DNA of 64,000 nt. Origin: Torymus aiolomorphi (lineage: Eukaryota > Arthropoda > Insecta > Hymenoptera > Torymidae). Each line of letters opens with the position of its first letter. The first letter of the stretch is position 1. Below are positions 12,090 through 24,610 of the stretch, piece by piece. The DNA lies in the NCBI GenBank assembly GCA_036365515.1, contig CM070873.1, positions 45,001,657-45,065,656 of the forward strand. Direction: 5' to 3'. A program made the translations under genes and the position numbers. The notes beneath the pieces were generated by a model. The model was not told the origin of the DNA. It searched no databases and was given only the letters and a program-made list of their open reading frames with translations.

Positions 12090-12556
12090 GCGTAAAAGGC
12101 GCTCTGTTTAAGTCGTTCATAATCGTATGCTGCGTCTTCGAAAAAAAAAAACCAAGGACCTATATCGATAGATTTTTTCCTGCTCTTCCCAATGGTGCCA
12201 TTGTTTTTATTGCGAAACGCTTTCTTCCGGACGAAAACTCGAGTTGAATATTGAAAGCCATTTTTCTCAAAGTATATCATGTTTTTTTTCAAAATAAACT
12301 ACACCATTGGAAAGTACAACTCTTAAGCTTCAAAACCCTATCTTGGAGAAGTTGGAGAAATAAAGGGTTTAAAAGTAACAATATGAAAAAGACAGCGCCG
12401 AGGGTCCGCGCGAGCCCCTCGCGCCCGTGCGTACGGCACGTTTAAGTGCACGCTCTATTCAATTCGCTAATAATCGTGTACCAAGTCTCTGAAAAAAGAA
12501 CTAAGGACATATATCGATAGATTTTTCCTGCTCTTTCCAATGGTGCTATTATTTTT
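12090..12556. repeat. Direct repeat, two copies about 346 bp apart
   Basis: The block TATATCGATAGATTTTTTCC near 12160, followed by TGCTCTTCCCAATGGTGCC, returns near 12510 with a few changes. A GC-rich CGAGG-type block precedes each copy. The second copy stops where the transposase pseudogene begins. Confidence 0.65.
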
Positions 12557-14277
12557 ATAAAAAGTGTTTTAAGCATAAAGATTTTTTACACCACGAACAT
12601 CTAACAATTGCAACATTATTACAACCATTGATCTCACAATGCGTTGCACAGGAATCTCCGAAACTGAAACTTACGGGGTCATCGAAATCTCCTGGTTGAT
12701 TCACAAGATACCCACTTTTATACCACGAATATTTAAATAGATTTTCATATCGTGGAGATGAAAATTGGTTATGAACCAAAGACTGTAATTTAATTATATT
12801 ATTTCTCAAATGTAAATTTAAGTCTTCGTCTATGAGCAAAACATGGTCTGAAAAATGTTTAACATAGTTCTTCCATGTGCGGAATCCATATACATCTAAC
12901 GGCTGTATGTTTCCAGTCGTTCCTGTAGGTATCATTTTGAGATGTAGTGTTTTATCGTGTGGCGTAACTTCCTGTACAATCGTTGGACAATGACCACTCC
13001 ACGAATCAATTAGCAGCATGCTTCTAGGTCCAACTTGAGGAATATATACCTCTTTTAACCACGCCTTAAAGAGTTCTACAAATTTTGATTTTATTTAAAT
13101 GTGTCTTCCGAAATAATTAACGTTTTATTTTTAGAAATTAATAGAACTTGATTTTACCTGAATTAAGTTTTCCAGATGTCGAGGATGTAACATATACGTT
13201 TGTAGGCACAAACAAATTTTGTGAGACAATTGGTCCGAATTCTCCGCTTCGTTCCTTTAATACTAAAAATAATGGTGATAGTAACTTTCCTGTGGCTGAA
13301 ATTGTCGGCTGTACAGTATAGCTATGAGTTGTTGATGTGACCGACTGTACAAGGCACTGTAATTTCTTTTCTCCTTCAAAAGCAAGAGATCGACCAGAAT
13401 GCATTTCCAACTGAAAACCAGACTGGTCTGAATTATATGTATTGTCAGCGCCTATTTGATTAATCAATTGTTTGACTTCTGTTACGAATTCTACTTCTTT
13501 TTTATGCAAATCATTTCTATTTTCTATACTTTCTTTGTGATAAATTTATTAATTTTTCGAGAAACAATTCTATGGGTGTTTTTAAATTTTGAAAGCCAAT
13601 GTTTTGAAGCTGTAAATCTTACGACCTCATTTCCGATTAATTTTCGTGCTTGTAGAGCCCATCTTCTTAAATCGTTGTCATGAATTATTAATCCAGCTTC
13701 AGTAGCAGCTTTAAAATTTTCTAGTGAAATCGCAAATTCTTGCAATTTTTTCTCGGTAAGTTCCACCTTGATTGATTTGGTGAGCCCAGCGATGTAACTG
13801 TGTTTCAGAACTGACTTTCCTGAATCTATTTTGAACTGTTTTAAGCGATAAATTCTTTTTTGTTTTTCCACTTCTCCAATATTCTACAGCCCTTTTTTTC
13901 TATTCAAAACTCAGTGGTTCTTCATGTCCCGTACATTGATCTGTAGGTAATTCAGGATTGTAAGGAAGTGTATGTAAATCAACATCTTCCACAATACGTG
14001 CATCTGTTTCTTTATATTCTTCTTGAAAATCCAACGATTTTTCCATTATAACATCTATGCTATTAGACGATTCCATTAAATCTAACAGTATCATTTGGAA
14101 ATGGTCTTTTATTTCTATTTCTTTAATATTATAAGGGCTATCTTCAATATCAAGTGTTTGAAAATAGGCAAGCAGCAAATTAATAACATTCAGAGGATTA
14201 ATTTTCATTTTGAGTGCTAAAATAATCAAACATTTATAAGAATAATTGCATACAGAAATAGTATCTTTACAACACAT
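12555..14277 (-). pseudogene. pogo-like (CENPB/DDE_1) DNA transposase, frameshifted
   Basis: Reading leftward, an acidic N-terminal region (14277-13900) leads into a helix-turn-helix and CENPB-like DNA-binding region (about 13900-13540). A DDE catalytic core follows: first Asp in NSDQSGF near 13427, second in LLIDSWSGH near 13006, third in GNIQPLD near 12895, about 36 residues after the second. A Cys-rich tail (CSWCKKSLC) ends at 12555. At least three frame changes are needed (near 13890, 13750 and 13525), so it is inactive. Between the first and second Asp blocks a canonical 82 bp GT-AG intron (13076-13157) joins the two parts in frame. No TIRs were found. Confidence 0.8.
13076..13157 (-). 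other. GT-AG intron in the pogo-like transposase
   Basis: On the minus strand the donor is CAG before GTAAAATC at 13158/13157 and the acceptor is TTTGTAG before AACTC at 13076/13075. Removing these 82 bases keeps the transposase frame open and continues the domain without a gap. Confidence 0.65.
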
Positions 14278-15578
14278 ATATAGAATGCTGAAAATAAAAA
14301 CATTTTTTTAATTTGTATGCGTCACCCCTCTAAACGTTACATTACTATGTTGCGAGAACATAGCTATTTCTCAATGAGGAAGCTTTGTACGTTGTACGTT
14401 GTACGCTTTTACTGATGTACGCCATCATGCGACCAATGTCTTTTTACCGGGAAATATTTGTTTAAATATTAAAAAAAACCCATATTTTCACAAGATAATA
14501 ATGTTGCATTTAAAAAGGCGACACATACAAATAAAACAAATATTTATACTTTGGGCCATCCTGTTAAGAATCTATTAAGAATATCGTATCTGTATATTTC
14601 TTTACTAAAGCGCTTGATTAAAATGAAAAGAAGGTAATCTCGAGTTTTTTTTTTAATTTGTAAACAGTAATCGATAAGATGTATTGCACAATGCCTGTTA
14701 ATTCAGATTTATTAAAATTAAGATTTAGTTATTTAAAATTATTATTTGTATGTAAAATTTATTATTTGTAAAACATCTAATAGTAAAGGAACCGTATACA
14801 ATTTTGGCTAAAAATTGAATCAGGAGTCTATAATTTTGTTAATAACAAAAGTAAACAATACAGTATACACAATAAAGTATATTTTGATATATTTTTTAAT
14901 TTTCGTAAAAATATTAAAAATACTTTATGCACTTATAAATCAGGATTTTTTAAATCTTTAAAATTAAAGAAAAATCAATTTAAACTATTTGTGCTCTATA
15001 ACGTCAAATGTATCTCCAAAAAATGTAACAATGTAAGAAATTGCATACTTTCTAATATGTTCATTAAAAATAACGCAAAATATAATTTTGAAAAGCTGTT
15101 ATAATTTTATTAAAGCCTATAGACAGATACGAAATTCTTACAATTAATGCATTAGATCTGATATATAAATAGACATTTACCTGTAGTTTTGTAGTACTGC
15201 TGACATTAAAAAAAATGAATTGATGCAATATTACAGCCAAAATATTGTAGAAATAACCACTTTCACAAAACAGCACTGCACGACTGGAACTCTACCGATT
15301 TATAAATACAATGTTTGCCAGCAATATATGAAACTACGAGTTAAATCACCAATCTATAAATATCCGCCTCATAATAACAAAAATAACATATTATTTTCTC
15401 ATTCACAATCAGCGATTACTCTTATTTACTGCATAAAAATCACTTACATCCACGTACACACACGCACACACACATTAATTTTTTTTAATGCTTTATTTAT
15501 CACGTATCAAAACGGTACGATTGCCTTTGACGAAGTATTTATAATAATACATAAAATATAATAAAGGGAAGTAAGAAC
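14278..15578. other. AT-rich non-coding stretch
   Basis: Apart from a short GTACGTTGTACGTTGTACG tandem near 14387 and a small (CA)n near 15455, nothing is recognised. It forms the left flank of the LTR element. Confidence 0.4.
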
Positions 15579-17008
15579 TGTCACGGCCTGCCGTACCGAC
15601 GTCGGTAATAAATCGGCAATAAATAAGTTCGTGGTAACGAACGTTAGATGGCGCCTCGATGCAGTATTGGAGCTGTATTGAGAGCATAACGAAGGTGCCG
15701 GGGGAGACGTGACCGGCATCAATGTTGTTGTTGTTATCGTTCGGACAGAGACGCGCGCGATAGTGAGTTCGCGGTGATATCGCGTTTTCCGCGATAATTG
15801 TGAAGTTTTTGATAGTTGTAACCTCAGGAGTGCATACGTGATACACCCTGAGGCCACTATTGTGATCCGCGAAATGTGTTATACGGTACTTTCGACGGAA
15901 ACACGAGGAGAGCTCAGAGATAGTACGACAGGCTAGAACTACCTGTCGTACTGCCGAACCAGCAACATCCTAGTGCAGTAAGCATGTTCGCTTGGCACGA
16001 AAGCAGCAGAGAGTATCACGAGAGGCGATACAATGAAGCCAGCCTAGCAACGAGGATGCTTGCGAGAAACCTAGACCACACCGTATGAATCTAACCTACA
16101 ATAGCGGTAAGCGTGCACGTATCAACCGCGTCGCGAGTAAGTACGCGTAACCGTTTGTCCAGGCTCGTCGCCACCTGGACAGCGGCCCCGAATAGGCGTT
16201 CTTGTGTGGAGAGAGCGAGCGTAGAGAGAGCACAGGCTCGGGTCATCAACCTTAGAAGGTCACCGACAATGATTTAGCTTGCCGGTAGTTTGTAACCGGC
16301 AAGTGCATATAAGAAGTGCGCAGACGACATGCGTTAGTAGCCTGTTCTCTCTCAGGCTAGGTTAAGTGTGTGTGTGTGTGTGTCGCGACACGCGAGCGCG
16401 ACCGCTCTCTCACTCGCGTAGACGATGAGTACGCTACGTATATTACTGTAGACGCGAGGCTTATGTTACCGCGCGTACACAGCGTATATTACCGTGAGCG
16501 TGACGTCAGCCCTCCAGACAGCTGACGTCTGAGATAACGTGCTGGCGCACTGTTAGGTAGGGAAATTAACCTATTTCAACGCGACACTTCCACTGTCTAA
16601 ATTATTAATTATTCATTCAACTCATTTAACCTTTTATTTAATAAACAATAGTCTTTTATTATTAACTTTAACTGCTCGAGTTATTATTTCGCGACCTTAG
16701 TCATTCCCCGCTCCCCGCCGCTTCCGCGGTCGTTACGTAAGAGAAAACGTATCGTTTCATCTGAGCAGCCGGCACACGTACCAGTGAACGAGAGGAGAGT
16801 TCGAGTCACTGGTGAGAAACAAAGCGCAAGTCTTCGACTTGCGTGTTGCACGGTAAGTAACCAGATTAGGTTAACATTGCACGACGTTGTAGCGTCTGTT
16901 GCCTAATCTGGCTATTATATCTCCGGAAGTTGAACCGAGAGATATGGATTTGAACCTCTAAGGTACACAGGTGAAACGTGCCTTAGCCCGAAAATCCACC
17001 CCGTGACA
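15579..17008 (+). repeat. 5' LTR
   Basis: TGTCACGG...CCGTGACA, 1430 bp. It includes a (GT)n run near 16365, a CTTTTATTTAATAAACAATAG region near 16630 that could hold the polyadenylation signal, and many CG-rich blocks unlike the AT-rich surroundings. A fragment of the same LTR family lies reversed at 34540-35105. Confidence 0.92.
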
Positions 17009-17009
17009 A

Positions 17010-17030
17010 CTGGCGCCCTAAACGTGTGTG
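17010..17030 (+). other. Primer-binding site of the LTR element
   Basis: TGGCGCCCTAAACG begins two bases after the 5' LTR. TGG at this position is the normal complement of a tRNA 3' CCA end; the exact tRNA is not assigned. Confidence 0.65.
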
Positions 17031-17627
17031 TGCTTGGGAATATCGCGAAATTTTGACTTCGAAGGAACAAAGTTCGAATCCCAAAAATTTCTTTTTGCGT
17101 TTTTCCGATTTTTTTTAGATTTTTAGCAAGGAAGTGACTAAAGTACAACAACCAACCTACAGCAAACCCTCTGGGGGTAGAAGTTCGAAGATTTTTGAGA
17201 AAAATCAAGATAAATTGCTGTAGGCTACAAAGTTGCTATTTTTTTTATAGAACATCGTGACAAATAGTTAGATACGGTGCGCCTAGACGGAATTAATTAA
17301 TGAGCGAGATGTGAAAGGTTTTATTTATTAAAAATTGTGAAGAGCGTTTAATCGATACCAGTTGCTAGCCTAGTGAAGGCTAGTAGTGATAATACCCTTT
17401 AGGGAATCGAACCCGTGAATAAGAATCGAACTTAGGGGTAGATTCAACCCGCGGTGACCTGGCTGGCGTTTAATTTTTTTTTTTACAGAGTAAATATTTT
17501 AAAATAGCTGAAAAACAGCGACAAACCAGTAATTCATGCTAAATCGGGATCGAAGCACCAATTACTGGCAAATTAAGAGAAAAACCAGCCAGGGCGTTTT
17601 GAAGTCGAGCAACTGGTATCAACCCTT

Positions 17628-18530
17628 ATGCAACTCGAGGTGCAATTCAGAGCGTGTAGGTTAGGTAGACAAAACCAATATTATAAATTATTTATTTATG
17701 TAAAGAAGGTGCGCCTTAGGGAACGATCCCATTTCTTTAGAAATCGCACACACAAGCACGCTCTGAGTCACCAATGCGCGTGGAAAGAAAACGACAAGCG
17801 TGCAAGCAAGATAACTGGTACAAAACGCGGACGAATTTGTACCAGAAGAAGTACAAGCCCTAGATGTAAAAATAGAAAATTTAGGGGCAACCTTCATGAA
17901 AGGTACAGTCCTCTTCCCAGGTGCCGCTGGTAAGCAGGGCTCAACCGCTGCTTAAGAGCCACGGTAGAGCCTGGGAGGGGGGGACTCACCAAGGCAAGTT
18001 GAAACCTTGGTGATGTGATGTGCGGCACCAGAAAGAGAGAGAATACGTCGCAATAATTGATGCAGAGGACGACGAAGACATAAGAGAGAACCAGAAGACT
18101 GAAATTCACTGCTAAGCAAGGAACGAGATGAAGAGAATTCAGCGGTGACGACGAAGAAGAGAGTGACGATGATTTTCGGAAGACAAAGAAGACAAACGAG
18201 GGCGCCACGTCTGAGAAGAGAAAACGGCGTGAGCATTGACAGCTCGAAGTACCATAGCAGTCGAAGTGAAAGCTCCATGAAATTGTTGGAAGGAGAAACG
18301 AAGACCTCATTACGAGGGCAAGGAAGACCGTCGACAAGGTCAAGGACAGCTCTAAGATCGAGTACCTCAAAGAGCAAGGACGACCGACGAGAAAGGTCAA
18401 GGGTAGCCCTGTGGACTCATTGGAGGACCTTAAAGAGCAAGGACGACCGTCGACAAGGTCAAAGACAACCCTCAGGTCTCATTCGCTGCTATGGCTGTGG
18501 CGAGATAGGCTACTGAGAAGCCGAGAGAGC
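17628..18530 (+). pseudogene. gag-like relic with a zinc-knuckle remnant
   Basis: Several short frames carry basic, Arg/Ser/Lys-rich sequence. The last ends in CYGCGEIGY at about 18487-18513, which is the first half of a CCHC zinc knuckle followed by a stop. That suggests a former nucleocapsid region. The rest is too decayed to align. Gag is the only gene family hinted at inside this element. Confidence 0.4.
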
Positions 18531-19200
18531 CACAGCCTGTCGTCGCTGAAGAATAGACGTTGAGACATAACGTTTAACCAAAGAAGCTCACATCAAGTGA
18601 CGAGCAGGACAGGTCAACGGTAGATTCCAGCGACGGCAGGTAACATACTTCAGAGCCGAAAAACATCGTACCGCTGTTATCGTTCGACGAGTGGTGGAAA
18701 GAGAGGTAGGAAAATCCACCAAGCCGTCGACGTTCTGGCGAAAAGAAGAGAGTATAATATCCTCGGAGGGATAGGACCCCTCGACCGGAAGCCGAATGCC
18801 TCTGGGCCAGCTCAGGCGATCCTCTCACGTGGCATCGTTGGCCAACTAATTTTGCCCAAAATTAAGCCGCGATGACAGGTCATTTCCCGGCCGGTCACAC
18901 CAGTGACTGATAAAAGTGACCAGAGGTTTCGCCAAGTGCCGTAAATGCGTCGAAGCTTAGCTCCGCATCCGCTTTGTGCCGCCAGGTATCCCGTTCCCGA
19001 TTTGTTTGTCGAATCGACGGTAACGATGCCTGGTTTGGAGTGTGTTTAACTCCAGGTAACGTAAGCGATGACCTTAAAAGCGACCTAGCTAAGTCTAGCA
19101 TACCCTAGGGGAAGGCCACCCCGCAATGCGCTGACTCACACCAGCCGGGCGTGATAAACGCAATGGGTAGCTCGATAGGTCGTTTCGCCTGTCCAGCACT

Positions 19201-19542
19201 ATGGCTACGGAAATTCGATTCTGCGTTTCGAGAATCCAAAAAAAAAAAAAAAAATCTCCGAGGGCAACATTTGGCTTGAAGAATAGAAGAAGAGAAGAAG
19301 AAAAGAGGGAGTTAGTAGATCCGGCGATGAGCGACCCGCCGTTGCGAGAACCCAGCCGCCAGCGGGCACTGGGCCCGATAAGGTCGAGAGTAATAACCAG
19401 GATGCAAGGTGAAGACGAACTAGGGAGAGACTACATCACCTGCTTCCTGGTCATTATAACAAAAATTAGCGAAGACGACACAGCATTTAACATCGTCGCC
19501 TGGCTAGAACGAACCAGGTGCCGATTAGCTGTTTGTACATGA
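19201..19542 (+). pseudogene. gag capsid-like fragment
   Basis: The segment with MQGEDELGRDYITCF near 19400-19445 resembles the RTQGRDEPVRDYI segment of the gypsy-type gag relic at 22.6 kb, seen in this same window. It lies downstream of the zinc-knuckle remnant, the reverse of normal gag order, so the interior is rearranged. Confidence 0.4.
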
Positions 19543-19811
19543 AGTAGTGGCCAACGAGAAGCCACCAACGCGAAGAGAGGAACGTTACTTTCTTGGTAGA
19601 CAACCAAGACATCATAGCGAATCACATACGGCTAGTTTTACAGGTAGCCTATAGAGCTAGAGAAAGAGAAAGCTTTTGCTAAAGCTAAATCTCCAGACAC
19701 TGTAGGAAAAAGTTCTTGCTGAATATACACGTTAGCGACAGAGTTGTTCTAGAGTTGTCAGGAACAACCGACGTCGGATTGTTGTACAGAGTCGCCCATC
19801 TGGAGATAAGC

Positions 19812-19829
19812 GACGTCTGGGTGGGGGGG
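19812..19829 (+). other. Polypurine tract of the LTR element
   Basis: A G-rich run ending GGGTGGGGGGG sits directly before the 3' LTR, the expected priming site for plus-strand DNA synthesis. Confidence 0.75.
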
Positions 19830-21255
19830 TATCACGGCCTGCCGTACCGACGTCGGTAATAAATCGGCAATAAATAAGTTCGTGGTAACGAACGTTAGAT
19901 GGCGCCTCGATGCAATATTGGAGCTGTATTGAGAGCATAACGAAGGTGCCGGGGGAGACGTGACCGGCATCAATGTTGTTGTTGTTATCGTTCAGACAGA
20001 GACGCGCGCGATAGTGAGTTCGCGGTGATATCGCGTTTTCCGCGATAATTGTGAAGTTTTTGATAGTTGTAACCTCAGGAGTGCATACGTGATACACCCT
20101 GAGGCCACTATTGTGATCCGCGAAATGTGTTATACGGTACTTTCGACGGAAACACGAGGAGAGCTCAGAGATAGTACGACAGGCTAGAACTACCTGTCGT
20201 ACTGCCGAACCAGCAACATCCTAGTGCAGTAAGCATGTTCGCCTGGCACGAAAGCAGCAGAGAGTATCACGAGAGGCGATACAATGAAGCCAGCCTAGCA
20301 ACGAGGATGCTTGCGAGAAACCTAGACCATACCGTATGAATCTAACCTACAATAGCGGTAAGCGTGCACGTATCAACCGCGTCGCGAGTAAGTACGCGTA
20401 ACCGTTTGTCCAGGCTCGTCGCCACCTAGACAGCGACCCCGAATAGGCGTTCTTGTGTGGAGAGAGCGAGCATAGAGAGAGCACAGGCTCGGGTCATCAA
20501 CCTTAGAAGGTCACCGACAATGATTTAGCTTGCCGGCAGTTTGTAGCCGGCAAGTGCGCATCAGAAGTGCGCAGACGACATGCGTTAGTAGTCTGTTCTC
20601 TCTCAGGCTAGGTTAAGTGTGTGTATGTGTCGCGACACGCGAGCGCGACCGCTCTCTCACTCGCGTAGACGATCAGTACGCTACGTATATTACTGTAGAC
20701 GCGAGGCTTATGTTACCGCGCGTACACAGCGTATATTACCGCGAGCGTGACGTCAGCCCTCGAGACAGCTGACGTCTGAGATAACGTGCTGGCGCACCGT
20801 TAGGTAGGGAAATTAACCTTTTTCAACGCGACACTTCCACTGTCTAAATTATTAATTATTCATTCAACTCATTTAACCTTTTATTTAATAAACAATAGTC
20901 TTTTATTATTAACTTTAACTGCTCGAGTTATTATTTCGCGACCTTAGTCATTCCCCGCTCCCCGCCGCCTCCGCGGTCGTTACGTAAGAGAAAACGTATC
21001 GTTTCATCTGAGCAGCCGGCACACGAACCAGTGAACGAGAGGAGAGTTCGAGTCACTGGTGAGAAACAAAGCGCAAGTCTTCGACTTGCGTATTGCACGG
21101 TAAGTAACCAGATTAGGTTAACATTGCACGACGTTGTAGCGTCTGTTGCCTAATCTGGCTATTATATCTCCGGGAGTTGAACCGAGAGATATGGATTTGA
21201 ACCGCTAAGGTACACAGGTGAAACGTGCCTTAGCCCGAAAGTCCACCCCGTGACA
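19830..21255 (+). repeat. 3' LTR
   Basis: A 1426 bp copy of the 5' LTR, differing at scattered sites and in the length of the GT run. Its first bases read TATCACGG instead of TGTCACGG, a terminal mutation. Confidence 0.92.
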
Positions 21256-21499
21256 GAACATAATGAACTTCCGGGGATGATTTGCACCCCTTTAAATTGT
21301 ATTATTCACAGATAAAAAATACAAATAATTTTCGTTTTTTTGGTTCACTACAACATATAAAAGTTTAAATAAACATGTTACTTTTCTTGTGGAATTCAAG
21401 TCAAAATTAGTTTTTCGAAAAAGCTTTACAATAATCCGTTTAAACAAGTAGTTTAACCAAACTAATTTTGCAAAATTAATGATAAATTAGTATTTTGTA

Positions 21500-22440
21500 T
21501 TGCCCGAAAGCGCTAAAATTACATAGCGTTTGTCTGTGTTATTGGTCAAAATTTTATGGTCAATCTTTTAAATGGAATGGTTTTTAAAGAGATATATTTA
21601 TTGTAATTTTTATAGCTGAAAATTGATAAAAAACTTAATTTCCTTTAAAAAAATAGGGGTTGCTACCCTTAAAATTGAAAGTTATGCAGATTTATGGCCT
21701 TTTTAATTTTAAGATTTTTAGCGTTAGTTTTATTAAGTTATCTTTATTTATTTCTGAAATAATGAACAAAATAAAAATAAGGGGTAGTTACCCCTAAAAA
21801 ATAATTTTGGTTAAAACCACGGGACAGGTGAACTTTATTTTTTAATTTTCTTTTAAATGGAATCAGTTTTAAGGTGATATATAATTTATTATAATTTTTA
21901 TAGCTGAAAAATGATGAAAGAAGCTTAGTTGTCTTGAAAAATAATAGGGGTTGCTACCCTTAAAATTGAAAATAATGCTGTTTTGAAGCCTTTCTTATTT
22001 TAAATTTTTAGCGTTGGTTTTATTAAGATGTCTTTATTTATTTCTGAAATAATGAACAAAATATAAATAAGGGGTAGTTACCCCCTAAAAAATAATTTTG
22101 GCCAAAACCACGAGACAGGTCAACTTTATTTTTTAATTTTCTTTTAAATGAAATCTGTTTTGAGGCGATATATAATATATTGTAATTTTTATAGCTGAAA
22201 ATTGATGAGAAAAGCTTAGTTTTCTTGAAAAAAAAAATAGGGATTGCTACCCTTAAAATTGAAAGTAATGCTGTTTTGAAGGTTTTTTTATTCTACAACT
22301 TTTGGCGTCGGTTTCATTAAACTAGCTTTATTCGTTTTTGAAATATTTGAAAAAAATTGTTTTTGAGGGTGAACTTTAGGGGTAGATTTCACCCCCTTAA
22401 AGTGTCTATCAGCACGTAAAAAAAATACGTGTCTCTTATT
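21500..22440. repeat. Tandem repeat of about 292 bp, three copies
   Basis: GCTACCCTTAAAATTGAAA occurs at about 21662, 21953 and 22246, and a TTTTTATAGCTGAAAA block precedes each copy. Each copy also has a GGGGTAGTTACCCC-type block. Spacing is 291-293 bp. There are no coding frames. Confidence 0.75.
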
Positions 22441-22450
22441 TTTTAATGTA

Positions 22451-24101
22451 CTATAACATATTGCAATATCGTCCAAATCGGCGACTTACACTTGGGGTAC
22501 CTTGTAAGCGTTGTAGACTGGGCAGCATATTTCTATACAGGTGCTTGAGTTGCCTTTCATCATCCCAAGGCTCCTCGAACTTGCTTAAAATCGTAAGGAG
22601 GCATATAATATAGTCCCTTACAGGCTCATCTCTGCCTTGGGTGCGTACTTGTGCTTCGCTGACCAGCCGTTGCTTTAATCGCTTGTCAACCCCGTAGCAG
22701 CGGCGCGCGGCGATGCACAAATCTTCCCAAGTTCGCCAATTTTTGCGAGCTTGGCGGCACCAATGCCTTGCCACGCTAGACGTCAGCTCGGACATCGCGT
22801 TCAGCAGATCTTCGTCGCGGGAGCGAGTGGCATTCGTTAACTCGCTCGAGAAATTCCTCGATGCTATTGCCTTTTTCGCCGGTGAATTGCAGTTTCCACT
22901 GCCGCACCGTTCTGCCAACGTCTATGTTAATAGATTGGTGGAGCGTGGTACCTTCGCCCGAGTGTCTGCTTTGCGAGTTACTCGGGAGGCTCCCCCTCCC
23001 CCAAGACTCTTACCGATCGCGGGCATGAGGCTGAGGATGTCGCTGGGGACCACGCTCGTTCGCATAATTCGTTTGCGGTGTGAAGTTTTGCGCTGCTGGG
23101 TTTAGCGCTGGTGGCTGTCGCGCATTTGCCTTCGTCGCTGTGTTGCGCGTGTCCGTTTGTGTACTTCCTTCGCCGAGGTACTCTAGTCTTTACGTGTTCT
23201 GGAAGTTCACTGTTTTATGTTTTTGCGAGCTCGCTTCGTTGCGTGTCGTTCTATTTGACATTGCGTACAGGCGTGTGCTCGGTATCAGCTCTGACATCTG
23301 CTCCTGCAGTTGCCTTATTTCTTGGTCGTAATCTTTTGCGATTCCTTGTATTCTCATTATTTCACATGCTACTGCTCTTGGCATTGTGTATGTTTTGCCG
23401 TTTGTGAGCGTGCATTGTACAGGGCCCTCGGCCGTGTCTGCTGTTATGTATTATGTACATGCCTGCAGTGCTGGCCACGGCTGTACTCGCCGTTGTCATC
23501 GTCGTTGTTAGCGTGTTTACCCACGTTGACAGTGTTGTGATAGGCGTCGAAAATTTACCTTCGGCTATCGCTTTTCCCAGGTTTGTCGCTTCACGGATAT
23601 CTTGCTGCGACGTTCGCCTCGGTCCTTGTTGACTTGACGTCGTCGCGGTCCATATTTGCTCTGTGGTTGTTGTTAGCGCTGTCGCGCCGGCGTTGTCTTC
23701 TTGTACTTTAGTGAGTGACATGTCCATTTGGTCCAGTAGTGTGTGACCATGGTCTAGCGGCGTTGACGCGAGACGTCTTTGCATGTGGTGTGTGAGTCTC
23801 GTAGCTTCACGCCTTTTTGTCAGCTCGTCATGTGTACGTGCGTCGAACGGCAGCGTTTGTACCAAAGTTTTCAGTTTCTTGTTTCTTCTGTTGAATGCTT
23901 CTGCTTCGTCTTCTGTTTCTTCCGTTCGCATGAAATCTTTCGCCTATATAATCTATCCGCTTTTGCAAACTGTGTGCCGCTTTTCCGAAGTTCTAATTTT
24001 TCGAGCGCATCGTCGAGCGGATCACCTGACAGGTTCATTATCCAGCCTTGAATTTCTAGCCCCATGGTATCTTCGAAGGTATCGTTGTCTAGGAGTGGCA
24101 T
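22451..24101 (-). pseudogene. gypsy-type retrotransposon gag relic
   Basis: The right end (24101-23871) begins a Gag-like N-terminus with a charged LDDALEKLELRKSG segment. The middle (23931-23362) is Thr/Ser-rich. The left part (22918-22451) holds the capsid-like segment with WEDLCIAARRCYGVD, RTQGRDEPVRDYI and LYRNMLPSLQRL, typical of insect gypsy Gag. Frame changes occur near 23900, 23380 and 22830, so no full protein remains. No pol follows before the tandem repeats at 22440. Confidence 0.65.
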
Positions 24102-24239
24102 GTTGTTGACCTGAAAATCCCTAATGCGCTTCGCGGAATTCGCGAGGAATTCGGATTTTAAAGTTTTAATTTTTAATTTATTACGCCTTTGGTGTTTTTA
24201 AGTTTAATTTGCGCTAGTCGCTGGTCAGTTTTAAGGCGA

Positions 24240-24610
24240 TGTAAACATCAAAATCAACCCAATTTCATTATTTAATTAATAAACATTCGAACGTTTATTT
24301 GGAAAAGCAATTCTTTCAGGCGCTCCGTGTATGTAAATACTATGCTCAGATTTTTTTTTGTGCGATTCTATCAGCATTTCCATGAGATAAACACTTTCTA
24401 AAACTGGCAAAATTCGAAGTATACAGATCCCTACTTATCGGCATTGCGGCTTTTATTTAATTAAATAAATTCTGAGTAAATTTTTAGAAAAACAGCTCTT
24501 TCAGGCGCTCCATATATGTAAATACTATACTCAATTTTTTTTGTTAATAATTCTATTATTATTTGCAAAAGAAATATACATTCTAAAATTTGTCGGTAAG
24601 TACACATTAC
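24240..24610. repeat. About 185 bp repeat, two copies
   Basis: TTTCAGGCGCTCCGTGTATG near 24316 returns near 24498 with few changes, each copy followed by TAAATACTATRCTCA. The same family appears reversed at 35140-35400. Confidence 0.65.

Larger units (their letters stand above)
15579..21255 (+). mobile_element. Complete non-autonomous LTR retrotransposon (5.68 kb) with 4 bp TSD
   Basis: Two nearly identical 1.43 kb direct repeats (15579-17008 and 19830-21255) bound a 2.8 kb interior. The first LTR starts TGTCACGG and ends CCGTGACA. GAAC flanks both outer ends (15575-15578 and 21256-21259), a target duplication of gypsy size. A TGGCGCC primer-binding site follows the first LTR, and a G-rich polypurine tract precedes the second. 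The interior has only gag relics and no reverse transcriptase, so it must have moved with help in trans. By eye the LTRs differ at about two dozen sites, suggesting a fairly recent insertion. Confidence 0.92.

Noticed and set aside
17894..18400. A 168-residue Ser/Leu-rich minus-strand frame inside the LTR element
   Set aside because: It is antisense to the plus-strand gag-like region, is of low complexity, and has no recognisable motif.
15493..20097. Repeated minus-strand frame beginning MYHVCTPEV in both LTRs
   Set aside because: It is present because the two LTRs are copies, antisense to the element, and continues differently in each outside the LTR.
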